Position numbers and translations under genes: made by a program. A DNA stretch of 64,000 nucleotides from Heliocidaris erythrogramma. Lineage: Eukaryota; Echinodermata; Echinoidea; Camarodonta; Echinometridae. Below are positions 43,220 to 54,740 of the stretch, piece after piece (the stretch's first letter is position 1; each line of letters begins with the position of its first letter). The DNA lies in contig CM046870.1 of the NCBI GenBank assembly GCA_025617745.1, positions 4,345,285-4,409,284 of the forward strand. Direction: 5' to 3'. The notes under the pieces are model-generated. The model had not been told where the DNA came from. It ran no database searches and worked only from the letters and a program-made list of their open reading frames with translations.

Positions 43220-44090
43220 TTCACAGACACCTGTGCAAACTGTAAGCGTCTAAGCAATATCTCTAATTTACATTGAGTGAACAGTATATGCGTAGATACA
43301 ACGTTTAGGTAAATGAATTAAGTTAATCAATTAATATTTTACAGAAAAGAAAGGAAGAAAGAAAGAAAAAGTTGGTGCTTGTTATCATATATTCAGTATT
43401 GCCAGTGAAACAGTTTACCGTTCATTAATAAACGTGCTTGTCTGCTGCTGTTATCAGATGGTTACCATGGATGGAATAACACTTAATTTACAATTGTCCA
43501 CTTTTCCACTCATTCATTCCTTTGAGTAACTTCCCATCAATCAAGACGGAGAAAGAGGAAGAAGACGGGGAATAGGAAGGAGGAGGAGGGGGAGGAGGAG
43601 GGGGGAAAAGGAAAGAAAAGAAGGGAGGCACAAAAGAATGATGTCTTGATGTACTGAATGTCCTGTTCGCATTGAATTGCAAATGTGTGTGTCCTTTGAA
43701 CGAATTATCTAACAGATTGATAAATCAGTTAAAATAATAATGTAGTTGCATTATACCATAATCATAATTGTTTAAATTTCCCACAATATTGTCGGCCTTT
43801 GCAAAAATAAAATGCAGTTTGAAGACCAACATAAAAGAATGATAATATCTGAGAACATATCAGTACTTTCTGATGGAAATGCATTCTGAACATTACAATA
43901 GCACAACATTGCAATAATATTTGTATATTGACAACGTATTTATCAAAAGGATTAATCGATTTCATTTGATTCAAGTTAATCCATTTCGTAAAGATAAAAG
44001 TCACAGTGCAACCAGACGGGAATATATATTTCATCAGATATTATTTTTCTTTTCGTGTAAGAATCACATTAGGCTAATCATTGTAAAGGC
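43220..44090. other. Intergenic upstream of GALNT
   Basis: Holds a GAAA-rich patch at 43345-43370 and a GGA-rich patch at 43545-43625. No other gene seen. Confidence 0.45.
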
Positions 44091-44092
44091 TA

Positions 44093-44966
44093 CACTGTAA
44101 AACAAAATCGTTGAAATTACTCCAAAAAAATCGTCAACAAATTGCCTTGATTATTCTAAGTATTTGTAACAAGGGATTTTAAGTAGAATTTACTTATATT
44201 TCTTAATAAATGTTTACTCAGTTAAATTGAGTCACATTAACGTAAATAATTTTAAGTATTGTAATCATGATAGAGAACAATTAAAAAAAATTATGACATG
44301 ATAAAATTTGTACCATCTAACATTCACTGACACTATTTCAATTTGAATGTCGGATTTAACCATTTATCTACCACCTTCACCAACAAACACTATTACATAC
44401 GCTTTAATTTGACAACTACTAAAAGAGCTCCGAATTTTTATATATACTTGATCGTAGCATCTTGAAAAGAAAATTGGTTGACAATTTTCCTGAAATATCA
44501 AGTTTTTATTTGTTTTGAATTGAGTGACAATTAAAATTGTCATATCTTCTTATCTTTGCTTAAATGAATAAGGAAATATTTTAAACTCCTTAAATTTCTA
44601 TTCAACCACAAAAAGAGAATTGTTTTATTTAAAAAGAGAAATTAATTTGGTCTTAATGAATATTCATGAATTATGTTAATACTTATATTACGCACTGCAT
44701 CAGTCTTTACTTAAAAAAGATAAGTACATTCAACATAAATTGTTTGAACAATACGTATAATTTCTTACTTTGAGTTAACTTTAATACAAGTTGAAATTAC
44801 TTGAATTTTCTTTGTATGTAATTTTACTTAAAAATTTCACAAATTGAAAGTTTGAGTTAATAAGACTTAAATCAAGTGCGTAAGTAGCAAAACTTATGTT
44901 TTTAATTAAATTATACCTGGGAAAAATAAGTAAAAATTACCAACAGGCATAGTAGTTTTTACAGTG
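44093..44966. mobile_element. CACTG-ended non-autonomous element
   Basis: Starts CACTGTAAAACAAAATCG and ends GTAGTTTTTACAGTG. The inverted ends are only about 11 bp long but the same as those of 15637-16458. The 874-bp interior is very AT-rich, with many TTACTTA/TAAGTAA and ACTTAAA motifs in both orientations, like subterminal repeats. No coding capacity. EnSpm/CACTA or Chapaev-type is the best guess; no clear target duplication. Confidence 0.65.
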
Positions 44967-44969
44967 TGT

Positions 44970-45560
44970 ATATCCACATGTATTTGCTCGACCTCACATG
45001 TAGAGGATCGAAAATATTGTTTTTACAATCTATGATGTTATTTCTATTGATATGCACTGTCTCATTTAACCCTTGGTAATATACAACCCGGATCTTGTCA
45101 TAATTATCTTGTCATATTCATGCTATAGTTTATCGACTGTGTTTGCAGTATATAGGCTTATATTATACAATCTAAACGACTATTTATAAGGCAACTAGGT
45201 TATACACATGAACCGTAGTCCGTACTAATCAGAAAGATGTTAATATCTTGATTAAATTCATGACACAAAAAGGTCATCAGCATTAGCATGTATTGAAAGA
45301 TTCAGAAATAGTGTTCTACTGTAATTTTACATCGGTATAATTTATCTTTAAATCAAACCTATATCTTCAATAATGATCTACCAAGCTAAAGGGAATAGTT
45401 TCCATCATTTAAGGCTTAAGCATGTATCTCAGTATTTTTTAGTGAGGAAGTTAAGGGATTATCATCAAATTAGATATGATCCACTATGTTTCAGCGAAGA
45501 TTTAAGCGGATATGACTTTTCAAACATGACTCGAACGCTTTTTTTTTCCTTGTAAATATC
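44970..45560. other. Intergenic, no gene seen
   Basis: AT-rich DNA with no supported exon or repeat boundary. Confidence 0.45.
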
Positions 45561-45589
45561 GCGAGTCAGTTCCAAAGCCATGTTGAAGG

Positions 45590-46075
45590 AACATGTAGAG
45601 GGATGGAGAAAGAGAAAGAGAGAGGGGGAGAAGGAGTGAGAGATGGGAGATGGTTAGAGAAGGGGGAGAGACAAAAAGAGGTAGGAGAGAGAAAGAAAGC
45701 CAGACATAGAGAGCTTGGATGGAGGTAGACAAAATAAGAGAGAGAAAGAAAGAGAGAGAGAGAGAGAGAGCCAACTGGAGATGGAAATAGATAGGCAGTT
45801 ACCCTGACAGAGAAGAGACGGAGGAAAATAGGAGAGAATGAGATGGAAAAGCAGAAAACAGAAAGGGAGAGAAAGAAAGGAAGAAAGAAGAGTGAAGGAA
45901 ATAGATAGAGAGAGGGGGACGGGGATAGAGAAAAAAGGGAATGGAAATGGGAGGGAGAGGGGGCGTGGAAAGAAAGAGAAAGAAAGATGTATAAAGAGAG
46001 AAAATATAGACAGGTAGGTAGGTAGAGAGAGAGAGAGAGATGCGGAAGAAAAGAAGAGACGTGGAGACACAAGAG
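45590..46075. repeat. GA-rich (purine) tract
   Basis: Nearly 500 bp of GAGA, GAAA and GGGA blocks with GGTAGGTAGGTA at 46013-46024. The minus strand reads as long S/L/F-rich frames up to 204 codons, which I reject as compositional. Confidence 0.88.
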
Positions 46076-46342
46076 TGACAGAGGCAAGATGATCCGCGTG
46101 CCAGAAGGCGTGATTATTTTGGTTGAGTTGAAAATAGGGACTTCCTCCTCTCGCGTATGGAGTAATTGAATAACCTGCATTATTTAATTTACTGGATTAT
46201 TCTTGAACACTTTTAGAAAAGGAAAAGCGGCAATATGTTGATAAGTAGGCCTTGATCTTCATACGAGTTATACATGGAATGTCTTTCCTCATGCCGCTAT
46301 ACCTGTTCATGACTATGTTAATTGGAATAAAAGGGAATAAAA

Positions 46343-47330
46343 GGCAACAAACATTAGCCTATAATCATGTAGATAATTGTCAGCCTATTACAAATATCTT
46401 GAAATTACTCTTATTTGATAATTTAAGAAGGAGAACAGTGTCTCCAAAAGTTGCAGTTTCCTTGCTTGACATTATCCCATGGGGGCAGCCATTTTCTTTA
46501 CAAAAGAACAGTTCTATTTGTGAGATACCCACTGACCTATACACTAGCTACCGTGACATTCACGATCAGCTGTGGAATGCATGACACTGGATTTTCTCAT
46601 AATAAACCATTTTTGCAGTCATGTACATTCAAATGAAGATACTTTTATCCTGTCATATAACCTATTTGTGTCAAGATATTTGGTTCAGCTGTTTCTTTTG
46701 TTAAGCAGGATTTGGTATGCACTTGTAAGTTGCTTGGTCTGACAAAGGTTTGTCAATAGACCTGTTTACTAAGTGATTCAAATTTTATGCATACTTTTGA
46801 AACAAAGGTTGTTCTTGACAACCTGAAAGCTTGCCAGAGGCTTGTCAGACATAGCAACAAGTAATTTATGCAAACTGGATTCCAAGTATTGTAGTTCATT
46901 CATTAATAACAGGTTAATGGAATACCTCGTTACTAGGTCCCCAGGAAAGAAACATCCATAAATTTGAACACTTAGTAAACAGGTCTATTCTTCAAAGAAG
47001 TGACAAAGATCTACAACTGTTCTTAGATATCACCTGTGCGAAACAATGGGGGTACCAAGATGGCTGCCATTTTGCATGGGTGGCTTTAGTTGTACAATAG
47101 CTATTCATTAGGCAACATCTTATCCATTGTGTGCAGGTAAATGGACATGTACGGCAATGACATCACAGTTTCTTCAAAATGGCAGCCCCATGGGATAATA
47201 TCTAGCAAGAAATCTGCAAACTTTAGAGAGACTGTTCTCCTTACTGAGTAATCAAATCAGAGTATTTTCAAGATATTTTGAACAGGCTGACAATTTTCCA
47301 CATGATTATCAGCTAATGTATATTGAGTTT
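46343..47330. mobile_element. Large inverted repeat enclosing MITE family C copy 1
   Basis: Arms 46343-46500 and 47178-47330 are inverted copies with about 80% identity by eye. Shared words include AATTGTCAGCCT, ATATCTTGAAA, AAGGAGAACAGT and TTATCCCATGGGG followed by CAGCCATTTT. The spacer of about 680 bp contains the MITE at 46755-46989 and otherwise unrecognised DNA. Probably an old TIR transposon whose outer ends I cannot place. Confidence 0.65.
46755..46989. mobile_element. Foldback MITE, family C, copy 1
   Basis: Ends AATAGACCTGTTTACTAAGT and its inverse ACTTAGTAAACAGGTCTATT. Internally it has a hairpin AGGTTGTTCTTGACAACCT and CTTGCCAGAGGCTTGTC. The copy at 62072-62288 has the same layout in inverse orientation. 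Confidence 0.85.
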
Positions 47331-47334
47331 CATT

Positions 47335-48610
47335 CTCCTTTTGAATAGAACTGTCCGTGGGTGCAGGGAAGCCCCGTAGTAGTGAAATCCAAAAGCTTAA
47401 TTTTTTGATGTGTTGAACCAAACAAATTCTCAAAACATTACTGTCCCTCCCCTGGACTACCATCCTAGTAATGTGCTCTCTGTGACATTTTCCACCTTGA
47501 TTTTATCATCTTTCCCGAAGTGCATCTACAGGACAATTGCCGCCGGACAAATTTTCATGTAGGACAACTAACCCTTAGGACTGTAATATATACCCCCCCC
47601 CCCCCCCCCAATGAAGGTCCCCTCGTGGAGGATATTCTTTATCATTCTTGCTTTAACTTTTGGTTTGTATAAGAATGAAGATATTTCGGAATGTCTTTTT
47701 ATGCATAACGTAAGAATGGTGTTAGAATTCGCTCCGTTGGGCTTTATACGTGGCCCCGGTATTTCCTTAGCTTCATTAATGAATTAACAACGTTGTTTTG
47801 CGAGTTCGCCATGCGAACAAGCGAGAAAATTTTAGAGAAATTTTTAGGGGACATACTGCCCCCTTGCCCTCCTATGAATACGGAAGTGGTTAGGAGGAAG
47901 GTACCGTAACCATGGTAACGTAAAAAAAAAAGATCTCACACCCCTTCCGCATCCTCACCCTAGTTGACTGACTTGTTCTTTCGCATTTCATAAACCGTGC
48001 CACCCCCCCCCCCCCACACACACACACACAGTGTCCCCTCAGTGGCTGAACACATGACATGCCACAATTTGTATGTATTGGTGAAGTGTGAAAGATAGAC
48101 GACTTTCATTCTCGTTGTAGTCTCAGTTACTATTGTCGTTACTATATAAATCTGGCATGCGAATATTTACACCTGCAACTCATCTATAATGGTAATGCTA
48201 ATTAGTGTTAATCAACTATCTTTCCGTTCAACAAACATCACATGTTTAACTGTAAGATCGAGTCATGGTTTAAGACATTCTGTTTGAAGATAATCAAGAA
48301 TATCCTTGGCAATCTACAATGACTTTGGATATTTTTTGACGTGTGAAATGATCAGGCATAAGCGCATTACAAAGACTTGACTCTTGTCATAACTCTACGA
48401 GATACTGTCCCTAAAGCTTTTGGTACCCTGTCATTTTTGTATGGATCTATTGTAATAAAGTGTGATATCATTGCAATAGTCACAATCAAACGGATTTGTT
48501 TTTCTTCAATCCATCAAATAATTTATTGGCTCGTCTATTTACCTTGACAATGCTTAGGACAATACATTCCATCTACAATCATATGCTGATCAATTACGCC
48601 TAAACGCAAA
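47335..48610. other. Intergenic, no gene seen
   Basis: C run at 47594-47609; C run and CA tract at 48003-48030. No supported exon. Confidence 0.45.
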
Positions 48611-48611
48611 T

Positions 48612-48910
48612 TTTCAAAAGTTTTCAAAGTTTCAACGTTTTATTGATTTCCACAAACATGTATATGTTTCACAATTTTTCAAACAGTGCATATGAAATTT
48701 AAGAACAGGAACATAACAAATATAAGAATCGAAACATAGATATAACAGAACATCATTCAATGGACTTGGTTATGGTTTACACTGATAAAGCGATAATTGG
48801 TATAATGTAAACATTGAAATTGTAAAGAAAATAGAAGTGGACAAGACCATTAAATAAGCATAGCTTGTATTTCATAGACCCCCGTTTGAAAAACAGTCCA
48901 TAAATTAAAA
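48612..48910 (-). mobile_element. LINE 3' end, minus orientation
   Basis: Read on the minus strand, the segment ends with AATCAATAAAACGTTGAAAC and short TTTGAAAAC repeats at 48612-48632, a poly(A)-type signal plus microsatellite-like tail as in other CR1/L2-type ends in this window. No coding part is recognisable. Confidence 0.5.
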
Positions 48911-49171
48911 GAAAGAAACGTGCTAATCAAGAGAGAGAGAAGCAAGAACAAAAGAACAATTAATATAATGCTCGACCTACTCTTATATGGTTAAAGATGC
49001 ACTGTTGAACATCAAATAATTATGTGCTTTTGCACATCTTCAGGTGTTATAGAGCGCTCAGGTTTCACCTGTCAATAGAGCACCTCTAAAGGATCAGTCA
49101 CACCAATGACAAAAAATCGGTCGGACTGAAGTCGATTTTGCGGTATGACTGAAGTATTAGGGTGCAAAAGT

Positions 49172-49721
49172 TTGAAAGGGCAATCCAACCTTGGTAACAA
49201 CTTGATGTGTATGAAAGCAGAAAAATAAGAAAAGCAGGATGGTGAAAGTTTGAAAGAAATCGGACAAGGAATGAGAAAGTTATGGATGTTTGAAAAATGA
49301 GATCCCTACATCTATGCGAATCTCAAATTGGCAATTTGGTGAGTCGATTGTGACAGTTTTGTGGACAACTCTCCCGTTAAGTTGCGGTTTTCTCCGAAGC
49401 GCATTTACCTCGAGGCAGTACTCAAAATATATTGCAGATAGCATATTGTTATAGGTCCTCATTAAATAAAAAGATCTTACTGAGTAATACATTTTGAAAA
49501 AAATGACATTTTAGTCATTTTGTGTGTTGGAGCAAATGGGGGAGTTGTCCACAACTTCATCGCAAGGACATTACCTATTCAGCCAATTTGAAATTCCCAT
49601 AGTTATACTGATTACAACTTCCAAAAATTCTTAACTTTCTTATTGCTTGTCCGATTTCGTTCAAACTTTTACCAATCTGCTTCTCTGTGTAACTTGCCAT
49701 TAAGGTAGGATTTCCCTTTAA
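49172..49721. mobile_element. Foldback MITE with TTAA-like ends
   Basis: Left TTGAAAGGGCAATCCAACCT and right AGGTAGGATTTCCCTTTAA are inverted. Arms share GAAAGTTTGAAAGAAATCGG (left) and CCGATTTCGTTCAAACTTT (right), and GTTGTCC/GGACAAC segments. The right side has TTAA; the left has TTGA, a one-base decay. Similar in type to 12121-12782 but a different family, and more diverged. Confidence 0.75.
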
Positions 49722-49729
49722 GAGGAATG

Positions 49730-50510
49730 TAGTATAGGTTCAATATTACAGTCATACAGGTGCTGCTATTGGAACTTTTTAACTGGATCAGACGTCGTGA
49801 TATTGTTTAGGAATTAATAATTATTAAGGTCTCTGGGCCCAGCTGCTTTTCCAGGGTGAATCACATTGGTTGTCATAGGTACGCACCCGGTAAAAAAAAA
49901 ATCACAATAAGGACTTACATACATAATGTTTTACAAATGTGATTTGTTAGCATATTGGTTTTTAATGGCTCCAATTACATTTCTTTATCCCTCTGATCAA
50001 AATGACTGTGTCAAATTAGACCCTGGAGAATGAATCACTGATAGACCAATTTCATGTATTCAAGCAGAAAGTGGAGACCTGTTCGGGGCTTCCGCGTAAT
50101 CTAATATGTTTTTGGTCAAAATATGGCCGCGATGAATTCAATTCAGCCGTGATTTAACCAATTACCCTTGATAATAATAATTCATATTTTTACAGGCTTT
50201 CCGCATATCCGCCATATGGAGAATATTTCTCCACTATGCTTCAGAACTGACGTCATCAGTTATGCCTCGGGTTTTTACGTAGCTTTTCTTTGTATCACAC
50301 TGACTGAAAAGCTTTGATCTTTCAGATTTAAAACTCATTACAGAGCTAATTATCCCATGATACATTTACAGATAGCTCAGGGGCGCCCTTCTCCTCAAAA
50401 TAATGAGCAATCAAAAATATAAAAAACCGGATTAATATTTTCCCATTTCATAGTACTTGGTACAAGTATGATATTATATATGTAAACAAGGTAAATCAGA
50501 CATAAATATC
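49730..50510. other. Intergenic, no gene seen
   Basis: No supported exon, RNA gene or element boundary. Confidence 0.45.
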
Positions 50511-50514
50511 AGTT

Positions 50515-50825
50515 ACGGCCACGAGACCGACATTTTTCTATCTTCCCTTATGCATGTATTTCTTTATTTTGTCGGTCTTGTTGGCTGTCGGTCTAATGAA
50601 CCTCTTTTAACTGTCGGCCTCGCGGGTCGTCTGTCTCGGGGGTTGTCGGTCTATTAGGGCTGTCGGTATCGCCGGTCGTCTGTCTCGGGGGTTGTCGGTC
50701 TATTGGGCTGTCGGTATCGTGGGTCGTCTGTCTCGGGGGCTGTCGGTCTATTAGGCTGTCGGTATCGTGGGTCGTCTGTCTCGGGGGCTGTCGGTCTCGT
50801 GGGCTGTCAGTCTACTGGGATGACC
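50515..50825. repeat. Keyword repeat type 3: 48-bp minisatellite of GTCGGTCT words
   Basis: Left part: one inverted word (ACGAGACCGACA) and single TGTCGGTCT words. From 50626 a 48-49 bp unit is repeated four times (starts 50626, 50675, 50723, 50771): GTCGTCTGTCTCGGGGG, TGTCGGTCTATTAGGG, CTGTCGGTATCGTGG. It is GC-rich in an AT-rich setting. Open frames are short, so not coding. It resembles types 1 and 2 in being built from one GTCG-starting word with varied endings. Confidence 0.85.
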
Positions 50826-51708
50826 CCAAAATATCGTTCTATCAAGCGCTACACGAATCCAGCACATTATTAATTAAGTTGCCTTCACCAATGTTCACTG
50901 ATTTCACTTGTTTAACGTAAAATGGTTTCTTTTTGCTTGTTTAACTCTGTATTCCAACGAAATATCAATCACCTGTGTATGCAGTAGATACGTGTACTAT
51001 CTTGTCAAATTTAATTACTAAGAGTGTGATCGGGCGAAGCAGCTTCAGACTAAACAATTAGGGAGGGGTTGATGATTAATATCAGCTTGATCATAACAGT
51101 AACCAACGATCACGGGTGATAAGATGACGATCAGGTGTATGATGGTCATGCTGTGGTGATCATACCGCAGGGCGCGTGAGGGTATTAACCCGACGTCTTG
51201 TGATACGAGGGTGAGGATGAGAGAGGCGGGTTAGGATGAAATCAACATTAAAAACATCCAAAATATTATTTTTAAGTCATGAGCTACTGGTCTTGTGTAG
51301 ATGATTTGTTCATGATATTAGATCTTCCAAATAATGCTTTTTAGGTGACCCGACATTCGCTCCGTCGACGTGATATCCGCTGTTTATTTCGTCAAAGATA
51401 TAGGGTCGGTGTTATAGGGTATACGATTTTGGTATAGGATAGGTTTGGATTTTTGGATTATGGTAGGTTTCATGTTAATGGGTTTCGGTTTGAATTTAGG
51501 AATTCCGCTACAAGTAGTTGTAAGAGCAGTCTTTGCCGCGGAAAAATAATTGTCGCCATCAGAGCATAACATGTCGAACAGACCTTTCCCCTTAATATTG
51601 CTGGGTCTTACTATTTCAAAACTTTTCCTAATACGGTTGACTTTATTTCGAATATTTTATGAGGCATTATGAGGAATCTTACTAGATGGCTGGAAATCGA
51701 GAGAACAA

Positions 51709-51812
51709 GTTCAAATTCAAATTCAAATTCAAATCCAAATCCAAATCCGAATGCAAATTCAAATCCAAATCCAAGTCCAAATCCAAATTCAAATTCAAAT
51801 TCAAATTCAAAC
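51709..51812 (-). repeat. TTCAAA hexanucleotide microsatellite at a LINE 3' end
   Basis: About 17 copies of TTCAAA and the variants TCCAAA and TCCGAA. Immediately after it (51813-51825) comes GTTTATTGAAATG, which on the minus strand is an AATAAA signal just before the hexamer tail. This is the usual layout of a CR1/L2-type LINE end in minus orientation, extending to perhaps 51950. Confidence 0.75.
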
Positions 51813-52029
51813 AGTTTATTGAAATGAAGATCCGAATATAATCACGAAAAAAAACATGTCTGAAAAACTCGCAACATATAGTATCGGTAAATTACAAGTA
51901 GATGCCCCTCCACGTGAAAGGTAACGAGTTATAGGTTGATAATCAAAGCAGAGCGGTTACGCTTTATATTTTTATGATATTTTCTGCAGTTCAGCCGTAA
52001 TTCAATCTAGGCCATCTATGAAGGGGATG

Positions 52030-52044
52030 CGGGGGGGGGGGGGG
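52030..52044. repeat. G run
   Basis: Homopolymer G run near TGAAGGGGATGCGGG; element context unclear. Confidence 0.6.
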
Positions 52045-52327
52045 TCAAACCGAAAAGGGGCGGTAGGCCTATATGTCTGCTCCGCGCTATGCTGCATAAT
52101 CCACTTGCCATTTGACTCTCTCTCGCGGACTCTGGTCGGCTTGTGTAAATGATTGATATGACTCGACCATCATGGTTGAGGGATGCGGATCACCTCTCGT
52201 GAGATAACAGCCATCTTCATTTACCACGCCTACTCGGATATCTAACATTATGACAAGGTCATTATCAAGGTCATAATTATTATGGCCTTCTCCTGAGGAA
52301 ATCTGATGGGTCTGGTTTCACAACGAT

Positions 52328-52490
52328 GGGGGGGGGGGGGGGGGGGGAGGGAGAGAGGGAGGGAGAGAGGGGGCAGAGAGAATTGGGGCAGAGAGTGGGC
52401 AGAGTTTGAGATAGAGAGAGAGGGGGAGGGAGGGAGAAGGGGGGCGGGCAAGAATTAAGGCTTCCAAAGAGAGAGAGAGAGAGAGCGCGC
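52328..52490. repeat. G run and GA-rich microsatellite
   Basis: About 20 G followed by GGGAGAGAGGGA-type repeats and (GA)n ending at 52485. Confidence 0.88.
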
Positions 52491-52509
52491 CTCGTAGCCT
52501 AGACCCTAA

Positions 52510-52725
52510 GGCGCGTATTCACAAAGGAGGTTTGTTTAAACCATGGTTTAAACCCCCTCCTGGGTTTTTTTAAGCGTATGTGCGCACGGAATCCGATCCA
52601 ATCATATACTTTCTTTGAGCGCGCGCATGGGCAATGTGCGCTTATTTAAGCCTACTTTAGTACGCTTACGGAGGTTTAAACCTTTTTAATACCCATGGTT
52701 TAAACTTCCTTTGTGAATTCGGGCC
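52510..52725. mobile_element. Harbinger-like foldback MITE
   Basis: Ends GGCGCGTATTCACAAAGGAG and the inverted partner of CTTCCTTTGTGAATTCGGGCC. The subterminal palindrome GTTTAAACCATGGTTTAAAC (52529-52548) is partly mirrored near the right end (CCATGGTTTAAAC). TAA is duplicated at 52507-52509 and 52726-52728. The 216 bp have no coding capacity. Confidence 0.82.
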
Positions 52726-53454
52726 TAAAAGTACAGGGCTACCCCCTCCCCCTCCCCCATTCCCTTGCTATATATACATGATATATCTGTTGCTTTGGTT
52801 GCTTTGGTTGGTACGAATATATTTTTTTTTAATTTGGTGCTTCGGTAAATATATTGCATGTTCGTACGGAAGAAGACTGGTATTTCTCCCATGACAATCT
52901 ACTGTTTTGTGGAGCAAACGGTACATTTTTTTTAACTTCTTACAATGAACTGTAGTAAAAACAAAACACAAAACAAAGCAAAAACATTACAACACAACCC
53001 AAAACTTTCGACTGGAAAGCGCCTGCCAGACTACCCCAAATAGGCAGGCCTGCAAATAGGAAACTGCCAGTTTTCACGTTTAGTGGAGCTCACACCTGAC
53101 TGAAGCCGTCAGGACGCCCGAGGAAAGACATGAAGAGAAAGAGGATGAGAAGATTTCCCAAGAAAAGCAGGAAAAGGGGAAAAGGAGGAGGGGCGCGAAT
53201 GAGAACCGAGGAAGATAGAAAATAAACTGTAAAGCCGATGAAATCTTTAAATTCTCTACGGAATTTGCTAGACATCGGGTTTCAGATTGAAGATAGTTAA
53301 TATGGGGCAAAAGCCATATTTCGGCAAGTCTGTCCAGGAGTGCAAGGAGCAAGTTTCCTTTTTGTTATTTTTGTTTTGGTGAGGTATGATCGATATAGTA
53401 AGTTTACTTTGAATTGAACAATGTTTCTTTAATGTGATCAGATCACCTGACCTC

Positions 53455-53590
53455 TATCACTCCTTCCTTTTCTTCTTCTTCTTCCTTCTTCTTCTTCTTC
53501 TTTCTTTTCCATCTTCTTCTTCTTTTTTTTTTCTTCTTCTTCTTCGTCTTCTTCTTCTTCTTCTCCTTTTTATTCTTCTAGTTCTTATTC
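53455..53590. repeat. TTC trinucleotide microsatellite
   Basis: CTT/TTC repeats with T runs; gives spurious F/L/S-rich frames. Confidence 0.9.
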
Positions 53591-53772
53591 TTCTTGTTCT
53601 TATCTCTCCTATCTCATTCTATTCATATCTAAGGGGCGTCGGTAGACCATTTGGAAGGGGGGGGGGGGGTCGGACCAAAATTGCAAACAAGGAGCTGAAA
53701 ATATTCATCAATTTTTGATTTGATTTGATTTGCCGACAGCTCATATGAAAATGTCTAATGAAAGTGTCATTA

Positions 53773-53777
53773 CCCCC

Positions 53778-53815
<38 letters not shown>
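53773..53815. repeat. Poly-C run
   Basis: About 36 consecutive C after CCCCCTC. With the G run at 53657-53669 and the GGGGCGTC/GACGC words around 53632 and 53822, it probably marks a small G/C-run-ended TIR element at about 53630-53830. Confidence 0.7.
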
Positions 53816-53817
<2 letters not shown>

Positions 53818-53923
53818 TATCGACGCTTCTGTCATTTGTTGTCAAGGACGGACAATACTCTGTAACATTATAAACTAATTTTCTTGTTGTTTAGTAGCAA
53901 ATTTCTCATGGGTCTTATGATGT

Positions 53924-54223
53924 AGAGGTGTCGTGGTCTAGTGGATACGTCACCGGACTGTGGTTCACATGGTTCGCGGTTCGAATCCCGCCACGGCGCT
54001 AATGTCCTTTGGCAAGACATTCATCTAGATTTGCCACTCTCAACCCAGGTGAAGTAAATGGGTACCCGGTAGGAAGAAATTCCTTGAAATGCTTTAGCGC
54101 CATAATAGGCAGCTCGGCTAAAGCCGGGGTAATAATGTGATACTTTGTATTAAGCGCAGTAGAGTATATCCATATAGTGGCTGCGCTATATAAATGGGCA
54201 TATTATTATTATTATTATTATTT
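53924..54223 (+). mobile_element. tRNA-derived SINE, full length reference copy
   Basis: Pol III A box TGGTCTAGTGGATACG (53934-53949) and perfect B box GGTTCGAATCC (53978-53988). The tRNA-unrelated body has TTTGGCAAGACATTCATCTA, ACCCAGGTGAAGTAAATGGG, TACCCGGTAGGAAGAAATTC and GGCTAAAGCCGGGGTAATAA. The 3' tail is GCGCAG...GTGGCTGCGCTATATAAATG plus (ATT)n at 54201-54223. The tail stem GCGCAG/CTGCGC is shared with the LINE end at 14980-15195. This is the best preserved of the family in the window. Confidence 0.93.
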
Positions 54224-54380
54224 AAAGTGTTCGGCTCCAAACACCCCTACTTGTCACACCTCATGGATACCAATGATTAGACCTCATCGTGGGAGAAACT
54301 AAATAAAAACCTGAAATTCATCAGGGTATATATAAATCCGAAAGGTTCCCTGGAAGAAATCTTACCATGGTTAATGTCTG

Positions 54381-54709
54381 CAGCGGCGTATCTAGGAGGC
54401 AGGGGCAGGGGGCACGTGGAGGGGGCGCAAAAAACGCAAAAGAGAGAGAGAGAAAGAAAAATGAGGGAAAATGAAGAAAAACCGTCCGTAAGGATTATGC
54501 GCCCCCTCCCAACTTTCAGTCGATTTGCTAAATTCCTCGACTATTTCTCAAGGGTTTTCATTAATTTCGCTCCTAATGTTAGAAGGGAGTGAATAGAAAA
54601 CAGTTTATCAAAGTACAAAATTCGAACTTCTCTACCCTATATAGTGGTTAGTTGGAAAATTTCCTGGGTAAAGTGCGCAAGAAATTGTGCTTTTTAGGGT
54701 TAAAAATGC

Positions 54710-54740
<31 letters not shown>

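Noticed and set aside
45566-46180. 204-codon minus-strand frame, S/L/F-rich
   Set aside because: Produced by the GA-rich tract; overlapping frames are equally open and show no domain.
50626-50818. CRISPR-like regularly spaced repeats
   Set aside because: The 48-bp units are contiguous without unique spacers and the window is eukaryotic with introns; it is a minisatellite.
53928-54000. Functional tRNA gene
   Set aside because: A and B boxes are present, but the sequence continues into a SINE body with the family tail and recurs at 16.7 and 33.5 kb; the cloverleaf does not close properly.
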